A DNA stretch of 64,000 bases from Gnetum montanum (GCA_015680685.1 MNCI01006151.1:1478546-1542545); one strand, 5' to 3'; counted from the first letter of the stretch, positions 1-12,478 are shown. Numbers and translations are program-made. The notes: generated by a model from the sequence alone, not told the origin.

Positions 1-369
1 TTTGCATTATTGAATAGTTGGTGATAAACTTGCTCTAGTTCATCCATGCCTACAACATAGGTGCATGTTAGGCTCTCATTTGATTCCATGCAAAATGTGT
101 CGCTTTCAAGATTAGCATTAGCCATTGGATGCCCTCTTGTTTTGTAGCTACTGTGTATAGACACCTTTAAATATATTCTTTTCGTGCACACTACTAGCAT
201 GCAAAGATGAATGCTTGTTTCACTCACAAGAGTTTTTGCACATGATTACACCCTATATTGCTATATGTGATGTATGGAACTTACTTTTTCTCAATATTCT
301 TGAATGCATTTTATTTAGATATTTCTAAGGAAAGATCTTTGATGTTCATTTTTGCATCAATGGTGCTTA

Positions 370-640
370 GCCATGCCCTTCCCATGATGATTGGAAAGTC
401 CCCTTTATAGTTGTCTACCTTGATCACTAGAAAATTAGTAGGATAAGACCACCCATAGATATTGATCACAATGTCCTCTACTAGTTCCAATGGAACAGTT
501 ATGGACTAGTCTACCAGTTCTAATCTAATATTACTTTTCTATAGAGGAGGTAGGTTTCATGTAGTATACATTTTATGAGAAATCAAGTTGACATCAAAAC
601 CTGAATTAAGAAGAGCTTTGCATAGTTCATTCCCAATAAT
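370..640 (-). pseudogene. Aspartic protease region of gypsy copy 1
   Basis: The minus strand encodes ALLNSGFDVNLISHKMY, the flap-side neighbourhood of a retroviral-type aspartic protease, then FPIIMGRAWL about 60 residues on. The catalytic Asp-Ser-Gly has become Asn-Ser-Gly, so this copy could not cleave. The RT that should follow lies beyond position 1. Confidence 0.75.
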
Positions 641-659
641 ATGCAAATAAATAAGAGGA

Positions 660-3258
660 CTTCCAAGATTAGCTAATTTTTTAGGAAGGTTTCTAGAATG
701 GATCCAATCAAATACCACATGAGTAAGCATAACAATATGGATCTTAGGTGATATTTGGTTTGAAGGGGATTTGAAGGAATTTGATATGGAGAGAGATGGA
801 GTAGGATTGCCAACCATAGGTATATGTGAGGGCTTAGGAAAAATATTGGATTGAAAGAAAGGTCTTTTCTTAGATCGAGTATTCAAACCACTTAATTGAT
901 GAACCAGTTGTAGATTAATGGCCCTAGTGGCATTGCATTGTTGTGGTTGAGATGGGAGTTCATCCTACATAGATGAAGTAGGCGATAGCTATGTTAAGGA
1001 TGGAGGAAGATGTGCAAGAATAGGAGGAGGATAAGCATAAAAGGTGATATCCCTCCTTGCATGTGGAGAATGAGTTTGATAATAATTAGAAGGGTAGTAG
1101 TAGGGTTGGAAAGTAGAAATGTGATTGGAAGAGTCACATGGAGACAAGGGTTGCTAAACATAGTACACATATGGATCAGATTGTCTATAAGGGTATTTCT
1201 ACCTTGGTAGTGCCAACACCCATGACTATGGTTACTACCACTATTGATACTACTCATATGGTTGTGGTGGAGTTACACTTGGATAATACTATTTTTCATA
1301 GTGGAACTTCCTAGAAGTGTCTTAAGAATAAGGTAATCTTCTGGGTGTTTGCCTTTGTGCTAGTCGTGGATTTAGAGCATACATCCTAGACTCTTGTAAG
1401 TGCTATACTATGGGACAACATCCCTTATGATGTTCATAATGGTAGATGTTACACTCACCATCATCATCTGATTTGGTTCTTGCAACTTCCTCAATTGCAG
1501 AAATCTTGCCCTTACCTCCTTGATGGGCACATTTAGCTTCCTTGCACCTCCTATTATCACAGTCAGTACCTTATTCTCTAGACCCTTTAGCAATTTTGAG
1601 GATAGCTTGAAATCTGCTATCCATGGTGTCTCATAACTAATCAACCTTGGCCAAAATTTCATATTGAAATTTTTGAAGAAGCAAGGTTTTTTGAGTCACC
1701 ACCTCATCAAGAGAAAATTCTTCCTCACTATCATAGAATCAAACCTTCCTCTTGCAAATGGAAGGATTTCAATTGTATGCTTCTACACTTTTTCATTTTC
1801 TTAATTCTTCTTCCTTCTTCATTACTTGCTCAATCAATCTTTGGATCTAACAAGCACTTAATTCTAACAGTAGTCCTTGGGCATAGACACCAAGGGTTCT
1901 CCTTGTTTCTGATCAAAGCCTATCTACAATGTGGTGAAGTTGGTCTAGTTGAGAATAAGCATGGCCAGGACATCTCTGTAATAAGAAATAGTATTAGCCA
2001 ATGATGGCATGTAGGGGTTTGTGTGTTCCTTGTTTTCATCCTTGGATCTACCTTCTCAAGTTGGACACTTGATAGTATGTTTGGTATTTATCATTGAACA
2101 ACTCGAGGATTATACTCTATCGTCTGATAGATTCTAGTTCTAAGGACTAGTCCCAGTCCTCTACTTCTTTAATGAGTGTCCTTGAAAATAACTTAAGCTT
2201 TTTCCACTTATTTTCTATATTCTACAAGGAACATGCATCTTGAAAATCTTGGAGATGATTCTGTGGATCTGAGTTATATCCTCCTTTGAATCAAATAATA
2301 TTTTTCATGTTTAGTCTTTTCATCCAACTGTCCTTTATGTGTCTTGTGGAAATTCTCACTACCTTTGAAATGTTGAGCATACTTTAGGTCATAAGAAAAG
2401 GCTCATCTAGACCATGATTTTAATGCCTATGATGCCCTCTACTACCCCTTCATTCATGGAAGCAAGTCTCTCTTGACTGCCCACACCCCTAGACTTGACT
2501 TGCCTGATGGCCCCTTCGATCATTTCCATCTTATCAGTCACCTCCATCATGATCATGCCCCTTGTGGTTGTGTTTGGAGCCAAAAAAAGAAAAGGATGAT
2601 GATGAATATGAAGAAGAAGGGGGACTAACATCATCATGGTGCCTGCTACCCTTTCTTTGCTGATTATGGCCATGATCATGATCTTGTTTCTTATCCACAT
2701 CCTTGTCCTAACTTCCCTTCTTAGATTCTCCTTTGTCATTGGATCCATTCTTGCCTGAACTAGGATTATGAATTGTGGACTATAGGTTCTAGTTTTAACC
2801 TTCTTCACTAAAGTCAAAGAGAGGAATTTCACTAAATGTAAATCCCTTAAAGAAGGGCTCTCCACCACTTTTTTGGTACAACAGGAATGGGAAATCATTG
2901 AACCACTTCCCATTCACAAATTCATAACTTTGTTCTAGCTGTTGATCCTTGAGACATTGTGGCTTATTGGGATGATAATCCTTGACATCACTATCTTGTA
3001 AATATACTCAGCATGAAGTCCTTGGAGGCCCAAATGCATAAGATTTTGTTAGAGCATCGCAGGAATGGATCAATTAGGTTGTAACACAATGTTGCCATCC
3101 ATGTAATTCCATTGCAGCTGTTCATCTTGGTGTAGGATGATGATGAGATTGGAAACATACTCATTAGGATGAGCATATATCGCTTTGTATTGTTGGGACA
3201 CCTACTGATGAACTTCGTCAGACTTGGGTGGAGAATTTCTCTTATGAGATGAAGACAT
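660..3258 (-). pseudogene. gag of gypsy copy 1 (decayed)
   Basis: The frame starts at 3258 with MSSSHK, matching MSSSSHK in the other copies, about 160 bases after the LTR. It continues through several frames with stops. A Cys-rich block near 1390-1450 reads CNIYHYEHHKGCCP and is followed by a LQESRMYALNP block also found in the other copies. The frame near 840-886 (KKRPFF) corresponds to the gag end of copy 4. I see no CCHC zinc knuckle. This encodes the structural capsid polyprotein region. Confidence 0.7.
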
Positions 3259-3400
3259 TTTATGTTAGAAAATAAAAACATAGTGTGCTTTTTAGGATTT
3301 TTGTAGTTATTTTAAAGTATGATATGACTCTAGGATTTGTTCCAATTATTTTGAATAATTTTCACTAAATCCTAGATAGTGCATGTAACAACTAAAAGAT

Positions 3401-3418
3401 CCTTGGTAATGGTGTCAA
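3401..3418 (-). promoter_or_regulatory. Degenerate primer-binding site, tRNA-Asp type
   Basis: Immediately after the LTR the minus strand reads TTGACACCATTACCAAGG. The same position in copy 4 reads TTGGCGTTGTTCCCAAGG and in copy 3 TTGGCATCATTGCTAAGG. These resemble the complement of a plant tRNA-Asp 3' end, as used by Athila/Tat elements. Confidence 0.6.
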
Positions 3419-4263
3419 TGATGAGTGGTGAGGTTTCGCTACACCCAACCATATGAATCACAAGAATCCATGCATGATCCAGTCAAACTCTACAGACCTT
3501 AAATTCCTAAGTATACTAGTTCTAGAAAGTGAAATCTAATTGGGATGATCATTGTCTTCTTAGTTCCACTCATGAGGTACAAGTGTATAGTGTAACTAAG
3601 GTATATAATTTCTATTATTTTATATTTTATAAGTTTAATCACCTAGAACAAGAATGAAAGGTAGAGGAATTTAATATTTAATTAATCTACTACCTAGCTA
3701 GCCTAACACAAGTACCCATTTCCACTCTCCAGACACATCCTGAACACATATAGCATTACTGGGTTACCAAATGTTAAAGCATTTCTAGGTTACCAAGCAC
3801 TACACGTATGCTTGAAGTGGTCATGCTTATGTTCATTAACAACTAGAAATTAATTACTTAATTAAAGTGAATTAAGGTAAAGTGCATGAATATTAAATGC
3901 ATTAAAGAAAACATTAATCTATTCTCAATGCTACACAAATTATCAAAAGGGCTTGTCTTTATTTCCATCGCACTACTATGCTCAAGTACATCAATGCTTC
4001 AATAAAAATCCATACACACTCAAACTCCTACTATGGGCACTCAAAAATATTCTAACTCTAGAATGGCTAAATTGCAAGAACTTTGATACTCTATGCAAAA
4101 ACTAATAATGAAAATCATGTGCCCAAGCACTATATTTATATGTTGGCATATACCCTATGATATCAGATATTCAACATCTCTTGTTGTTTGATATCGTGTA
4201 TCCAATATTGAGGCTTTGATATCACATACTCAATATCAGAGCATATCTAAACATGATTCATTA
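3419..4263 (-). repeat. 5' LTR of gypsy copy 1
   Basis: Read on the minus strand it begins TAATGAATCATG and ends in CACTCATCA, the inverted ends shared by this family's LTRs. The body includes the shared blocks around TTCAGGATGTGT and AACCATATG. A TATAAATATAG box and a GATATC-rich inverted-repeat region lie near its start. It resembles the LTR at 50889-51748 more than those at 37114 or 51814, so it belongs to a distinct subfamily. Confidence 0.85.
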
Positions 4264-4600
4264 GCCACCTATCCAAAATCTCATTATTGTTTACCAAAAT
4301 TCTTTCATCTACTTCTTTGATTCATTTGACATTATTAATGTTCTTATGTTTATTGTTTCTAATGTTTGCCAATTTATAAATAATTTTTTCTCCTTCCTTT
4401 ATTTCTAGATTTTTATAAAATTTATCCAAGGCCTTATGTTTGGCTTTGGCTACTACTATGGCTATATCCTTCTTTGCCATTTTGTATATCAGCATATTTT
4501 CTTGGTTATCAATTTGGCATCACTCCTTGAAGTATTTTTTCCTATTTGAAATACTATGTTGTACTTCATCACTCCACCACCATGTCTCCTTTCGAATGTA
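4264..4600 (-). mobile_element. RTE-type LINE fragment, endonuclease-RT linker
   Basis: The minus strand encodes a run beginning TWWWSDEVQ, then MAKKDIAIVVAKAKHKALDK, KEGEKIIYKLANIRN and ILDRWLMN. This pattern (WWW, KxAKK, KEGEK-IYKLA-IR, a closing RW) is typical of the stretch between endonuclease and RT in plant RTE LINEs. One internal stop is visible. It ends exactly where the copy 1 LTR begins, so that element inserted into the LINE. Confidence 0.75.
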
Positions 4601-5907
4601 TATCTATATATGTTTGGATGCACAAATTATAATACTCGTTTACTTGTAAATAAAATTTGTAATTTGACATGTTTGACATATGTGGTATTTTATATTTTTA
4701 ATAATTTTGGTAATAAAATTTATATTATTCCTGTTATTTTTATTATTTTATTTTATTCACTGATTTGCTTGTGAGACTATTAAATAGTTTTAATGTGACT
4801 AGAAAAGTGAATGGATGTGGGGCTATACAATGGTAAAGTAATGTGTGAGTTGTGGTAGTAATTTCTAATCCTATTATTTATTATTTCAAATTTTATATTT
4901 TATTTTAGTTAATTTGATCTTAAATTTGATACATGTATGATATATTGAATAGGATTAGGTACCCAGGTTTCTTGCTATCTTAATTAAAATAAGGCTAAGG
5001 TATCTAGAGGGTAATATGATGTTATATGTCATATTAGTATTTTTGATTATTTTTAAATTAGTTTATTTTTAATTTTATTTTTTATTGTTAGACATAAGAA
5101 TGATAGGGAGACAACATTAAATATAGTAAATAATGGTTAATTAGCATCTAGGTGCATAACTAAAAATCTTCTAGAATTAGACCATTAGGCTTAACACTTG
5201 TAAATGCAAAATAGGGAGTGTGTAATAAGGCTCATGGCCAAATTTATCTAATAGATATGAACCAAAGGTATGACATGGAGTCTCACCCCAAAAGAAGATA
5301 AGGTTAAACTTAGGAAATAAAATAAAAATTTCACTTAAATGTAGCAAAGTTTCATCTCACTAATGGAGTAGGATGGAAACTTCCAATAACTGGGAAATTT
5401 TTGTTTTAAAAAATATAATCATAATAGAACACTCTTGAACTATCATTGGTATTTACTATCAGATTTGGTACATTGAAGGCTTTGATATGCATAGAGGTCA
5501 ATCTCCAAGTTTGAAATATGAAATCAATAGAATTTGCAAATTTGGCTTGACCATGAGTTATGAGACATCTTGCCATTGAAGAAGATGTCTCATGCTTAGA
5601 GGATACATCTTGTCATAACAAGAGATAACTTGCTTGAGAACCAAGGTTAATAGGGGGATATCTTGTCAAGCATGAAGATGTCCTGAATGGCCAAGAAAGA
5701 TGATATTAAGAGTGAAAATAGCCAAGAATCTCCAAGTTAGTCATGGGAAAGGTTTCCTTAGGGTTCTTGGACTTGTAATTCATAAATATTGATTATGTTT
5801 GCACGTTTTGCATGGAAGGGTACATGTGAATGCATGCGAGAGTTGGAAGAGAAATTGCACAAGAGTTGTATGCATCTATGTTATTAATTGTATTTGTTAT
5901 TAGCCAT
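4601..5907. other. AT-rich stretch without a recognisable gene
   Basis: Short frames only, none with recognisable protein content. A clean hairpin lies at 5562-5591. Nothing else is supported. Confidence 0.6.
5562..5591. other. Perfect 10-bp inverted repeat
   Basis: GAGACATCTT (5562-5571) and AAGATGTCTC (5582-5591) pair perfectly around a 10-base spacer. Related AAGATGTC and GGATATCTTG motifs follow up to about 5690. It could be a remnant of a small inverted-repeat element. No function is assigned. Confidence 0.5.
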
Positions 5908-6379
5908 TGTATTTTAACAATGTGACCCAAAATTAGGAATTTGAAAAATGTGTATGCCAATTTTTTATCTTCAGATTATAACACTCCTAGCTATTTTGGG
6001 CATTTATTCTCATTTCTAAAATAGGAAAATAGGATAATTTATCATTTCTTGCTATTTTAGGGTGTGACTAAGTGCTATATAATATTGTGATGGGATGTGT
6101 GTCAGATCAACAAGAAGAGTTAGGGAAGGCATATCTGTAAGTAGCTACTATATTGCAATGTGGGTATTTCTATTTTTCCTTCTTACATTTGCTAAAGAGA
6201 ATCCTATATTCTAATGGATGTAGGCACTTTGTTGAATCACATAAATGTCTATTCTATTTTGCATTTATTTCTTCATTTTTCTTTTGTTGTGTTTCTTGTT
6301 TTTATTTAACGTATTGCATTCAACATTCTTTCTTCTATCTACTATTTGATCTCAAGATTTTTCTACAAATTTCTTTACA
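5908..6379 (+). repeat. 5' LTR of the copia element
   Basis: Starts TGTATTTTAACAATG and ends CTTTACA. It aligns over its whole length with 9947-10413, sharing blocks such as TAGCTATTTTGG, GTGCTATATAATATTGTGAT and ATGTAGGCACTTTGTTGAAT. The TATATAATA within the second block is a plausible promoter. Confidence 0.88.
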
Positions 6380-6381
6380 AT

Positions 6382-6393
6382 TGGTATCGGAGC
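6382..6393 (+). promoter_or_regulatory. Primer-binding site, initiator-Met tRNA
   Basis: TGGTATCGGAGC lies two bases after the 5' LTR. It differs at one base from the canonical plant TGGTATCAGAGC complementary to initiator-Met tRNA. Confidence 0.85.
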
Positions 6394-6420
6394 AAGATAT
6401 TAGTGATAACTGTAGAATAA

Positions 6421-7156
6421 TGGCCTCTTAGGTTTCAAATGCAAAGTTTGAAGTGAAGAAGTTTAATGGAAAGAACAACTTCAGGTTGTGGTAGACCATA
6501 GTTAGGAATCTACTCATTCGCCAAGGTTTACACAAGGCATTCCAAGGGAAAGCAAGGAAATGTGTAGGAATGTCAAACAAAGATTGGGAGGATTTACATT
6601 TGAGAGCTCAGAGCACCATTTTCTTGAGTCTTGTAGATTAGGTCTTGTTCAATGTTGCAAAGGAGGTTTCAACTACTATATTGTGGAGGAAGTTGAAGTG
6701 TTTGTATATGATCAATTCTCTCACAAACAAGCTATATTTAAAGTTAGAGCTATGTGACTTCAAGATGAGGGGATGTCCATTGTGGACCATCTAAATGCTC
6801 TTAATGTGCTTATCTACTACCTGTTGAGCATTGAGGTGCAGGTTCAGGAGGAAGATTAAGCCCTCATCTTGTTGAAATCTCTCTCATTGTCATAGAAGCC
6901 TCCTGTAATCACATTGATCTATGGAAAGGATGTCATAGAGTTTGAGATGGTGATTAAAGCTCTTCTTTCAAACGAAAGGATGAAGGCCTTAAATATAGAA
7001 ACATCCAAAGAAGGCCTGAAAACTAAAGGATGCATGATAGAGAGAGGCTTTGATAGATGTTTTCCCAAATCAAAGTTGAGATCTAGAAAAGAAAATAAGA
7101 AGGAGAAGGAGTGCTTGTACTGTCAGAAGAAGAGACATTTCAAGTGTGAATGTTGA
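6421..7156 (+). pseudogene. copia gag with zinc knuckle
   Basis: Begins with ATGGCCTCT 28 bases after the primer site. Translation gives a copia-type gag (KFEVKKFNGKNNFRLW) with stops and frame changes. It ends in a nucleocapsid knuckle CLYCQKKRHFKCEC near 7111-7155, which fits C-x2-C-x4-H-x4-C. Gag would form the particle and bind RNA. The protease expected just downstream is not recognisable. Confidence 0.82.
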
Positions 7157-7249
7157 AAGCTAAAAGAAACTATGAAGCCAAGAAAAAGGTAGAAGACAAT
7201 CCTTTTTCTCAAAAGGAGGTGAACACTATAGATAGAGCTCAGAGCTACT

Positions 7250-7910
7250 ACATCCATGTTATGGCATAGGCTACTTGGACACATCAGTGAGCTTGCGTTG
7301 AACAATCTACTCAATTAGAATATAATACTATGAGTGCATAGAATAGAATATGAGTTCTATGAGTACTATGTTTATGGAAAGCAATGCAAGGTCAAGTTTG
7401 TAAGCTGTGGAACTAGGAGTAAGGACACCTTGGATCTTGTGAATAGTGATGTTTCAGATCTCAAGGCATAAGGTATTTCATTGCTTTCATTAATGACAAA
7501 TCAAGAAAGGTATTGGTCATTTCTCTGAAAGAAAAATCTAATGCTTTTGAAAGGTTTAAAATTTTTAAAGCCTTAATGGAGAGAAGCATTGCTAAGAAGA
7601 TTAAGTGTCTAAGGTCAAATTGTGAGGGAGAATATATCTTGAAGGATTTTTAGGTATACTACAAGTTTGAAGGAATCAAAAGGCATTTGAATGTTCTAGT
7701 TAATTTGTAGCATAATGGTGTTATAGAAAGGATGAATCATACACTTCTAGAATGTGCTAGAATCATAATGAGCTATGCAGGACTTGACAAGGCATTTTGG
7801 ATGAAGGTATTCAATACAACATGTTATTTGGTGAATAGAACTTCTTTTGTAATCAATTGTAAGGATCTAGAGGAGATATGAAGTGGATCACTAGGGAGAT
7901 AAGATCATCT
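7250..7910 (+). pseudogene. copia GAG-pre-integrase and integrase remnant
   Basis: The frame near 7255 encodes MLWHRLLGHISELALNNL with one frame change, the pre-integrase motif of copia elements. Further on, GVIERMNHTLLECARIIM and KAFWMKVFNTTCYLVNRTS are the C-terminal part of the catalytic core. The N-terminal core is damaged. Several stops interrupt the reading. Confidence 0.78.
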
Positions 7911-8349
7911 TAGGACTTTTGGCTACATAATGTATGTTGATATTCTAAGTATCTAGAGAAGCAAGCTAGATCCTAAATCCAAGAAATGCACATTTCTTGG
8001 ATATGCAAATGCCACCAAGGAACACAGGTTATGGGATCCTATCTCTAGGAAGATATCCATTAGCAGGGATGTAGTATTTGATGAATCTTCTCCTTTATAG
8101 AAGAATGGAAAGGAACAAACTATAGAGGATCATTCTCTAGAGGAAGTTTCTATGGAGCTGTAATCACTTGAAAGTGACAACAATAAGGAGAATAGAGAAA
8201 AGACTCAAGTGAAAGCACTTGAAGGAGCATAGAGACAAGTGGAGGTATGAAGATCTTTAAGGGTAACCAAAGGCAATCTAGTAAGAAGGTTTCATGAAAA
8301 TATTTCCTATCTTGTTTTGGTTGTAGATATAAAAGATTCAACGTCTTAT

Positions 8350-9186
8350 CAAGAGGCATTGAGTGAATAGCAGAAATAGTGGCAAGTAGCCATGGAAGAA
8401 GAGATGCAATATCTCTTAAAGAATGTGACTTGGGAGTTGGTGGAGCTTCCTAAGGGCAAGAAAGAAATTGACTATATATGGTTATTTAAGCTGAAGTGTG
8501 CTACAATAGAAATGATTAAAAGGTTTAAGACAAGGTTGGTGGAAAAAGGGTACCTTTAGAAATTAGGTGTATACTTCTTGGCATGTTTGCACCAGTAGCC
8601 AAGTTAGCTTCAATGAGGATCATTTTGCCTTTAGCTGCTATGAATGATCTAGAGCTAGAGAAGATGGATGTTAATATAGCTTTTCTACATGGTGTATTAA
8701 AAGTGGAAATCTTCATGAAATGACTTGAATGATTTGTTGTGAAAATAAAGGAGTATCTTGTGTGAAAGTTGAAGAAGGCATTATAATGGCTGAAATAGAG
8801 TCTAAGGCAATAGCACAAAAGGTTTGGTTATTTAATGTGCAAAATTGATTTCCATAGGTGTACTATAGATCCATGTGTGTACAATAGAAAGTGTGAGGAT
8901 GAAAACCTCATTTCATTAGTTCTATCTATGGATGACATGCTTATTTTAGGTAAGAATAAGGTGGAGATTAGGAAACTCAAAGAGCTATTGGAAACAAAGT
9001 TTGACATGAAAGACTTAGGGGCAACTAAGCATATCCTTGGCATAGATATCATTTGTGATAGAAGAAATAGAAAGTTATGGTTATCTCAAAAATACTACAT
9101 CAAAAAGGTTCTTAAGAGGTTTGGTATGCAGAATGCCAAACTAGTGGGAACTCCCATTAGAATGCCCTTCAAGTTGTCTTCTTAGC
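8350..9186 (+). pseudogene. copia reverse transcriptase
   Basis: Starts with the damaged entry region of copia RT and continues to an open stretch from 8835 with DFHRCTIDPCVYNRK, LVLSMDDMLILGKN, TKFDMKDLGATKHILGIDI and WLSQKYYIKKVLKRFGM. The polymerase box YVDDM is SMDDM here, with both aspartates kept. Stops upstream at about 8560-8760 break the frame. Confidence 0.85.
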
Positions 9187-9224
9187 TTTGCCCTCAAAGT
9201 GAGAAAGCAAGGGAGTATATGTAT

Positions 9225-9840
9225 CGAGGTCCATACTCTAGTGTTTTTGGTAGCTTGATGTCTACAATTGTAGGTATAATACTAGACATTGTGCATGATG
9301 TTAGACTTTTCAACAAGTTCATGGGAATCTAGGAAAGAAGCATTGGAAAACTATGCAATAGATTCTTAGGTATCTTAAAGGAACATTAGGGCTATCTATT
9401 TGCTATAGTAGATATAAGAAGAGCTTAGTAGGCTATTGTAATTTAGACTTTGCGGGGGATTTGGACAAAAGGAATTCTACATTAAGGCAAGTATTCACAA
9501 TGGTATAAGAACCTATTTCTTGAAAGTCCACGCTTCAGTCAGTGGTGGCTCTTTCTACCATGGAGGCAGAATACATTGCTACTTTGCAAGCTTGCAGAGA
9601 AGAGATTTGGCTATAGAATCTTTTAGAGGGTTTGGATAGGCATGATGAGAAGATTCTAATATTCTGTGATAGTCATAGTGTCATCTTTTCAATCTAGCAT
9701 TTCATGAAAGATCAAAGCACATACAGCCAAAATACCACTTTTTTTAGTAATAGGTGGAGGAAAGGTATGTAGATTTGTGGAGTTTACATTTTGATTTATC
9801 TAGTGGATATGTTAACAAAGCCTCTTCTATTGGAGAATTT
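9225..9840 (+). pseudogene. copia RNase H region
   Basis: Encodes YSSVFGSLMSTIVG, then LGYC-like blocks around VGYCNLDFAGDLDKRNSTL and VVALSTMEAEYIATLQACRE, which are standard copia RNase H motifs (the Asp and the ExEY segment). It ends near VDMLTKPLLLENF. Stops are scattered through it. Confidence 0.82.
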
Positions 9841-9935
9841 CATGTAGTTCTTGAACTTTTATAGCTTCATCAAAGGTAGTTGAGTAGTTGATATGGAGGA
9901 TTCAGTGAAGGAGATGCAAGGATCAATTTTGGCTC

Positions 9936-9946
9936 AAGGTGGAGAT
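9936..9946 (+). promoter_or_regulatory. Polypurine tract of the copia element
   Basis: AAGGTGGAGAT directly precedes the 3' LTR start TGTAACAATG. It is the usual copia plus-strand primer. Confidence 0.75.
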
Positions 9947-10413
9947 TGTAACAATGTGTGCCAAAGTTAGGAGTTCTAAAACTATGTATGTTGATTTTCT
10001 ATCTTCAAATTGTAATGCTCCTAGCTATTTTGGACATTTATTCTTATTGCTAAAATAGGAGAATATGAGTGGTTATAATTGCTTGCTATTTTAGGGTGTG
10101 CCTAAGTGCTATATAATATTGTGATGGGGTGTGTGTCAGATGAACAAGAAGAGTGAGGAGAGGCATATCTGTCAACAACTATTGTATTATAGTGTGAGTG
10201 CTTATATTTTTCCTTCTTTCATTTGATAAAGAAAATCCTCCATTCTCATGGATGTAGGCACTTTGTTGAATCACATAAATATCTATTCTGTTTTGCATTT
10301 ATTTCTTTATTATTCTTTTGTTGTGTTTCTTGTTTTTATTCATGGTATTGCATTCAATATTCTTCCTTCTATTTGTTTTTCAATCTCGAGATTTTTCCAT
10401 AAATTTTGTTACA
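9947..10413 (+). repeat. 3' LTR of the copia element
   Basis: Runs from TGTAACAATGTG to TTGTTACA and aligns end to end with 5908-6379. The two differ by many substitutions and a few small indels. Confidence 0.87.
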
Positions 10414-11435
10414 TGTAATTCTTTGTGTATGTATGGACCTTAGTTCTATATGTATGGGAGAGATATCATTCAATTATGTAATGCATTGAGGTCAATCACA
10501 TGTGTGGTTGTAAAGTCTCATTCTCTACAATATCCTTGAGTGTGTGGGTGTGTTGTTTGTAAGATAGTGGTTTTGTTGTAATTGTAATCTTTTTTTGAAT
10601 TAATCGAAGATAGATAGTTTTCTTATTTTCTAAGAACTTAATTATCTTTCATAAATTATAAATTTGATGTGTTTGAAGGGTTAAAGAAAATTGGAGTGGC
10701 CCTACTTCACAATACCAACTCTTTTTTATTGTTACAAATGATTTTAATCAAAAAAATATGTACAAGAACCAAATGGTATTGAAATAGATTGTATATGATT
10801 ATTGGGACTAAGAAAACCAACCATTTACTACTCAACTCTTTGAAAAATTAAAAAAATATTAAATAACTCAATAAAATATAGAACTTTAGCATATTCTTTA
10901 AACTAGGTATCAAAATATGGTGTTTATCTCCAAATGAACAACACTACATACTTATGTAAAATAGCCCTTTATCTTGGGTATGCTACATCATTGAAGCATT
11001 ACTTAGATTAATAAGCATAATTATTTTAGGATAGTACTTAACATAAATAACTTAAGTATTATATTTTTCATGAGAATGATTTTTTCTTACCAGCAACCAT
11101 TCTTTGAAATTACACCTTTTGGTAATACCCATTTCTCACATCATTTAACTATGAATCCAAACTTTTAATACAATATAGGTAACCTAAATTTTTAATGAAC
11201 ACATAATATAATCTAAGATTAACAATCAATTATTCATATATATTATTAAGAAGAACAAAATTTGACATCTTATTTGCAGCAACATCATTAGAAAAATGTA
11301 TCTCAAAGTTTTACTTGCTAGCTAGTAAATTTGCATTACAAGAAACAAAAGGAATTTTCATATTAATAAAAGAAGAAAATATATCAACATTAGTAGAAGA
11401 CGATGGATGTGATTTAGAATCCCCTATGGATGAAT
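10414..11435. other. AT-rich stretch, no gene seen
   Basis: No protein-like frame longer than a few tens of codons and no similarity that I can recognise to the elements around it. The LTR tail of gypsy copy 2 begins abruptly at about 11436, so a breakpoint lies near there. Confidence 0.6.
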
Positions 11436-11850
11436 GATAAATGATCACTTCAAGCATAACACATATTCACTTGGTAATCTCAGTAGCATTATTGCTTGGT
11501 ATGTCTAGTAGCATGGTGCTTGGGTGCTCAGCAATGGATACGTGGGTTCAGGATGTGTACAGAAAGTGGGATTGGATACTTATGTTAGGATTAGTTAAAT
11601 GCTAGTTAATTAGTTAATTTAGATTTGTTAATCAAATTCCTTTCTATCTACATTTTGAGCATCAAATCTTAAAACATAAAATGATAGAAATCAGATGCCT
11701 TAGTTACACTTAACCATACCAATGTACATCACAAGTGTAATTAGGAGGATAATGATTGACCTTATGGCAAGATTCACTTCCTAAAGAACTAGTGTACCCA
11801 AAATGAGAAAGTCCAAAACATTTGACTAAATTGCATGTGAATGCTTTGTG
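11436..11850 (+). repeat. Truncated LTR tail of gypsy copy 2
   Basis: Matches the 3' half of the LTRs at 37114-38022 and 49410-50302 (blocks ending in TTAGTTAATTTA, ACACTTAACCATACCA, GATTCACTTCCT). U3 and the start of R are missing, and the primer site is lost. Confidence 0.8.
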
Positions 11851-11964
11851 ATTCATAATAAGTGTAAGAGTGTTGGTAGGCACTAAGGTGGTGGTGGTGG
11901 TGATCCACCTTCCTCTTCATCCACTTCATCCAATTCTAAACATTCCTCTTCATCTGATAGTTCT

Positions 11965-12478
11965 TGTAACGTCTCGTCCCTCGTTAAGGGTGGAAAAAAT
12001 TGTAAACAATGTAATTAACCTTATAATGAAGGGGTACCTCATTATGAGGAGTTATGACTATTCATGTATCCCTTATGAAAGGGTTTCACCTATGCTATTT
12101 AAGGCTGGGGTTAAAGGTCATGCCGACATGGAGTTGCAGACCCTAGAGAGGCAAGTAATGGGAGCCAGGTAAAGTAGGATAGAAAGGGTACTAGCTCACC
12201 GTTCTGGTTGGGTTATACACCTAACCATGATGGCAATGTTGGATTGCCTCTAAGGCTTAAGTGGCATAGGAAGATAATCCAAAAGGGTGTTATAGTACTC
12301 TCTTCCATTAATACAAATTTTCCATTTTCCTTTCCTTCCTTAATTCTTTAGTATCAATTATTTATTTTCTAATTAATTCATTATTTAAATGTTTATAATC
12401 TTTCCAATATGTTATCCATGATGAATATAATAAATTAGGCATTCATATTTTTATGAGATCTGAGAATGGGATGTCACA
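11965..12478 (+). repeat. 5' LTR of the chromovirus
   Basis: Starts TGTAACGTCTCGTCCC and ends GGATGTCACA. The first 350 bases match 21002-21320. The block GCTATTTAAGG is a plausible TATA region. It lies immediately before the primer site. Confidence 0.88.

Larger units (their letters stand above)
1..4263 (-). mobile_element. Ty3/gypsy element copy 1, 5' part, running off the left edge
   Basis: On the minus strand an LTR (4263 to 3419) is followed by a primer site, a gag frame starting with MSSS, and a protease region reaching the window edge. The same order and similar sequence recur in the plus-strand copies at 11436, 37114 and 51814, so this is one family in inverted orientation. The left boundary lies inside the RTE LINE sequence at 4264. 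RT and beyond lie outside the window. All frames carry stops, so the copy is dead. Confidence 0.85.
5908..10413 (+). mobile_element. Ty1/copia retrotransposon with both LTRs, decayed
   Basis: Two similar LTRs (5908-6379 and 9947-10413) bracket gag, integrase, RT and RNase H in copia order. A primer site follows the 5' LTR and a purine tract precedes the 3' LTR. The internal region is only about 3.6 kb, and the protease and part of integrase are reduced or missing. Many stops are present and the LTRs are visibly diverged, so this is an old insertion. No target-site duplication was found (GCCAT left, TGTAA right). Confidence 0.9.

Noticed and set aside
5903-10418. Target-site duplication of the copia element
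   Set aside because: GCCAT on the left and TGTAA on the right do not match, and small shifts of the LTR borders do not help.
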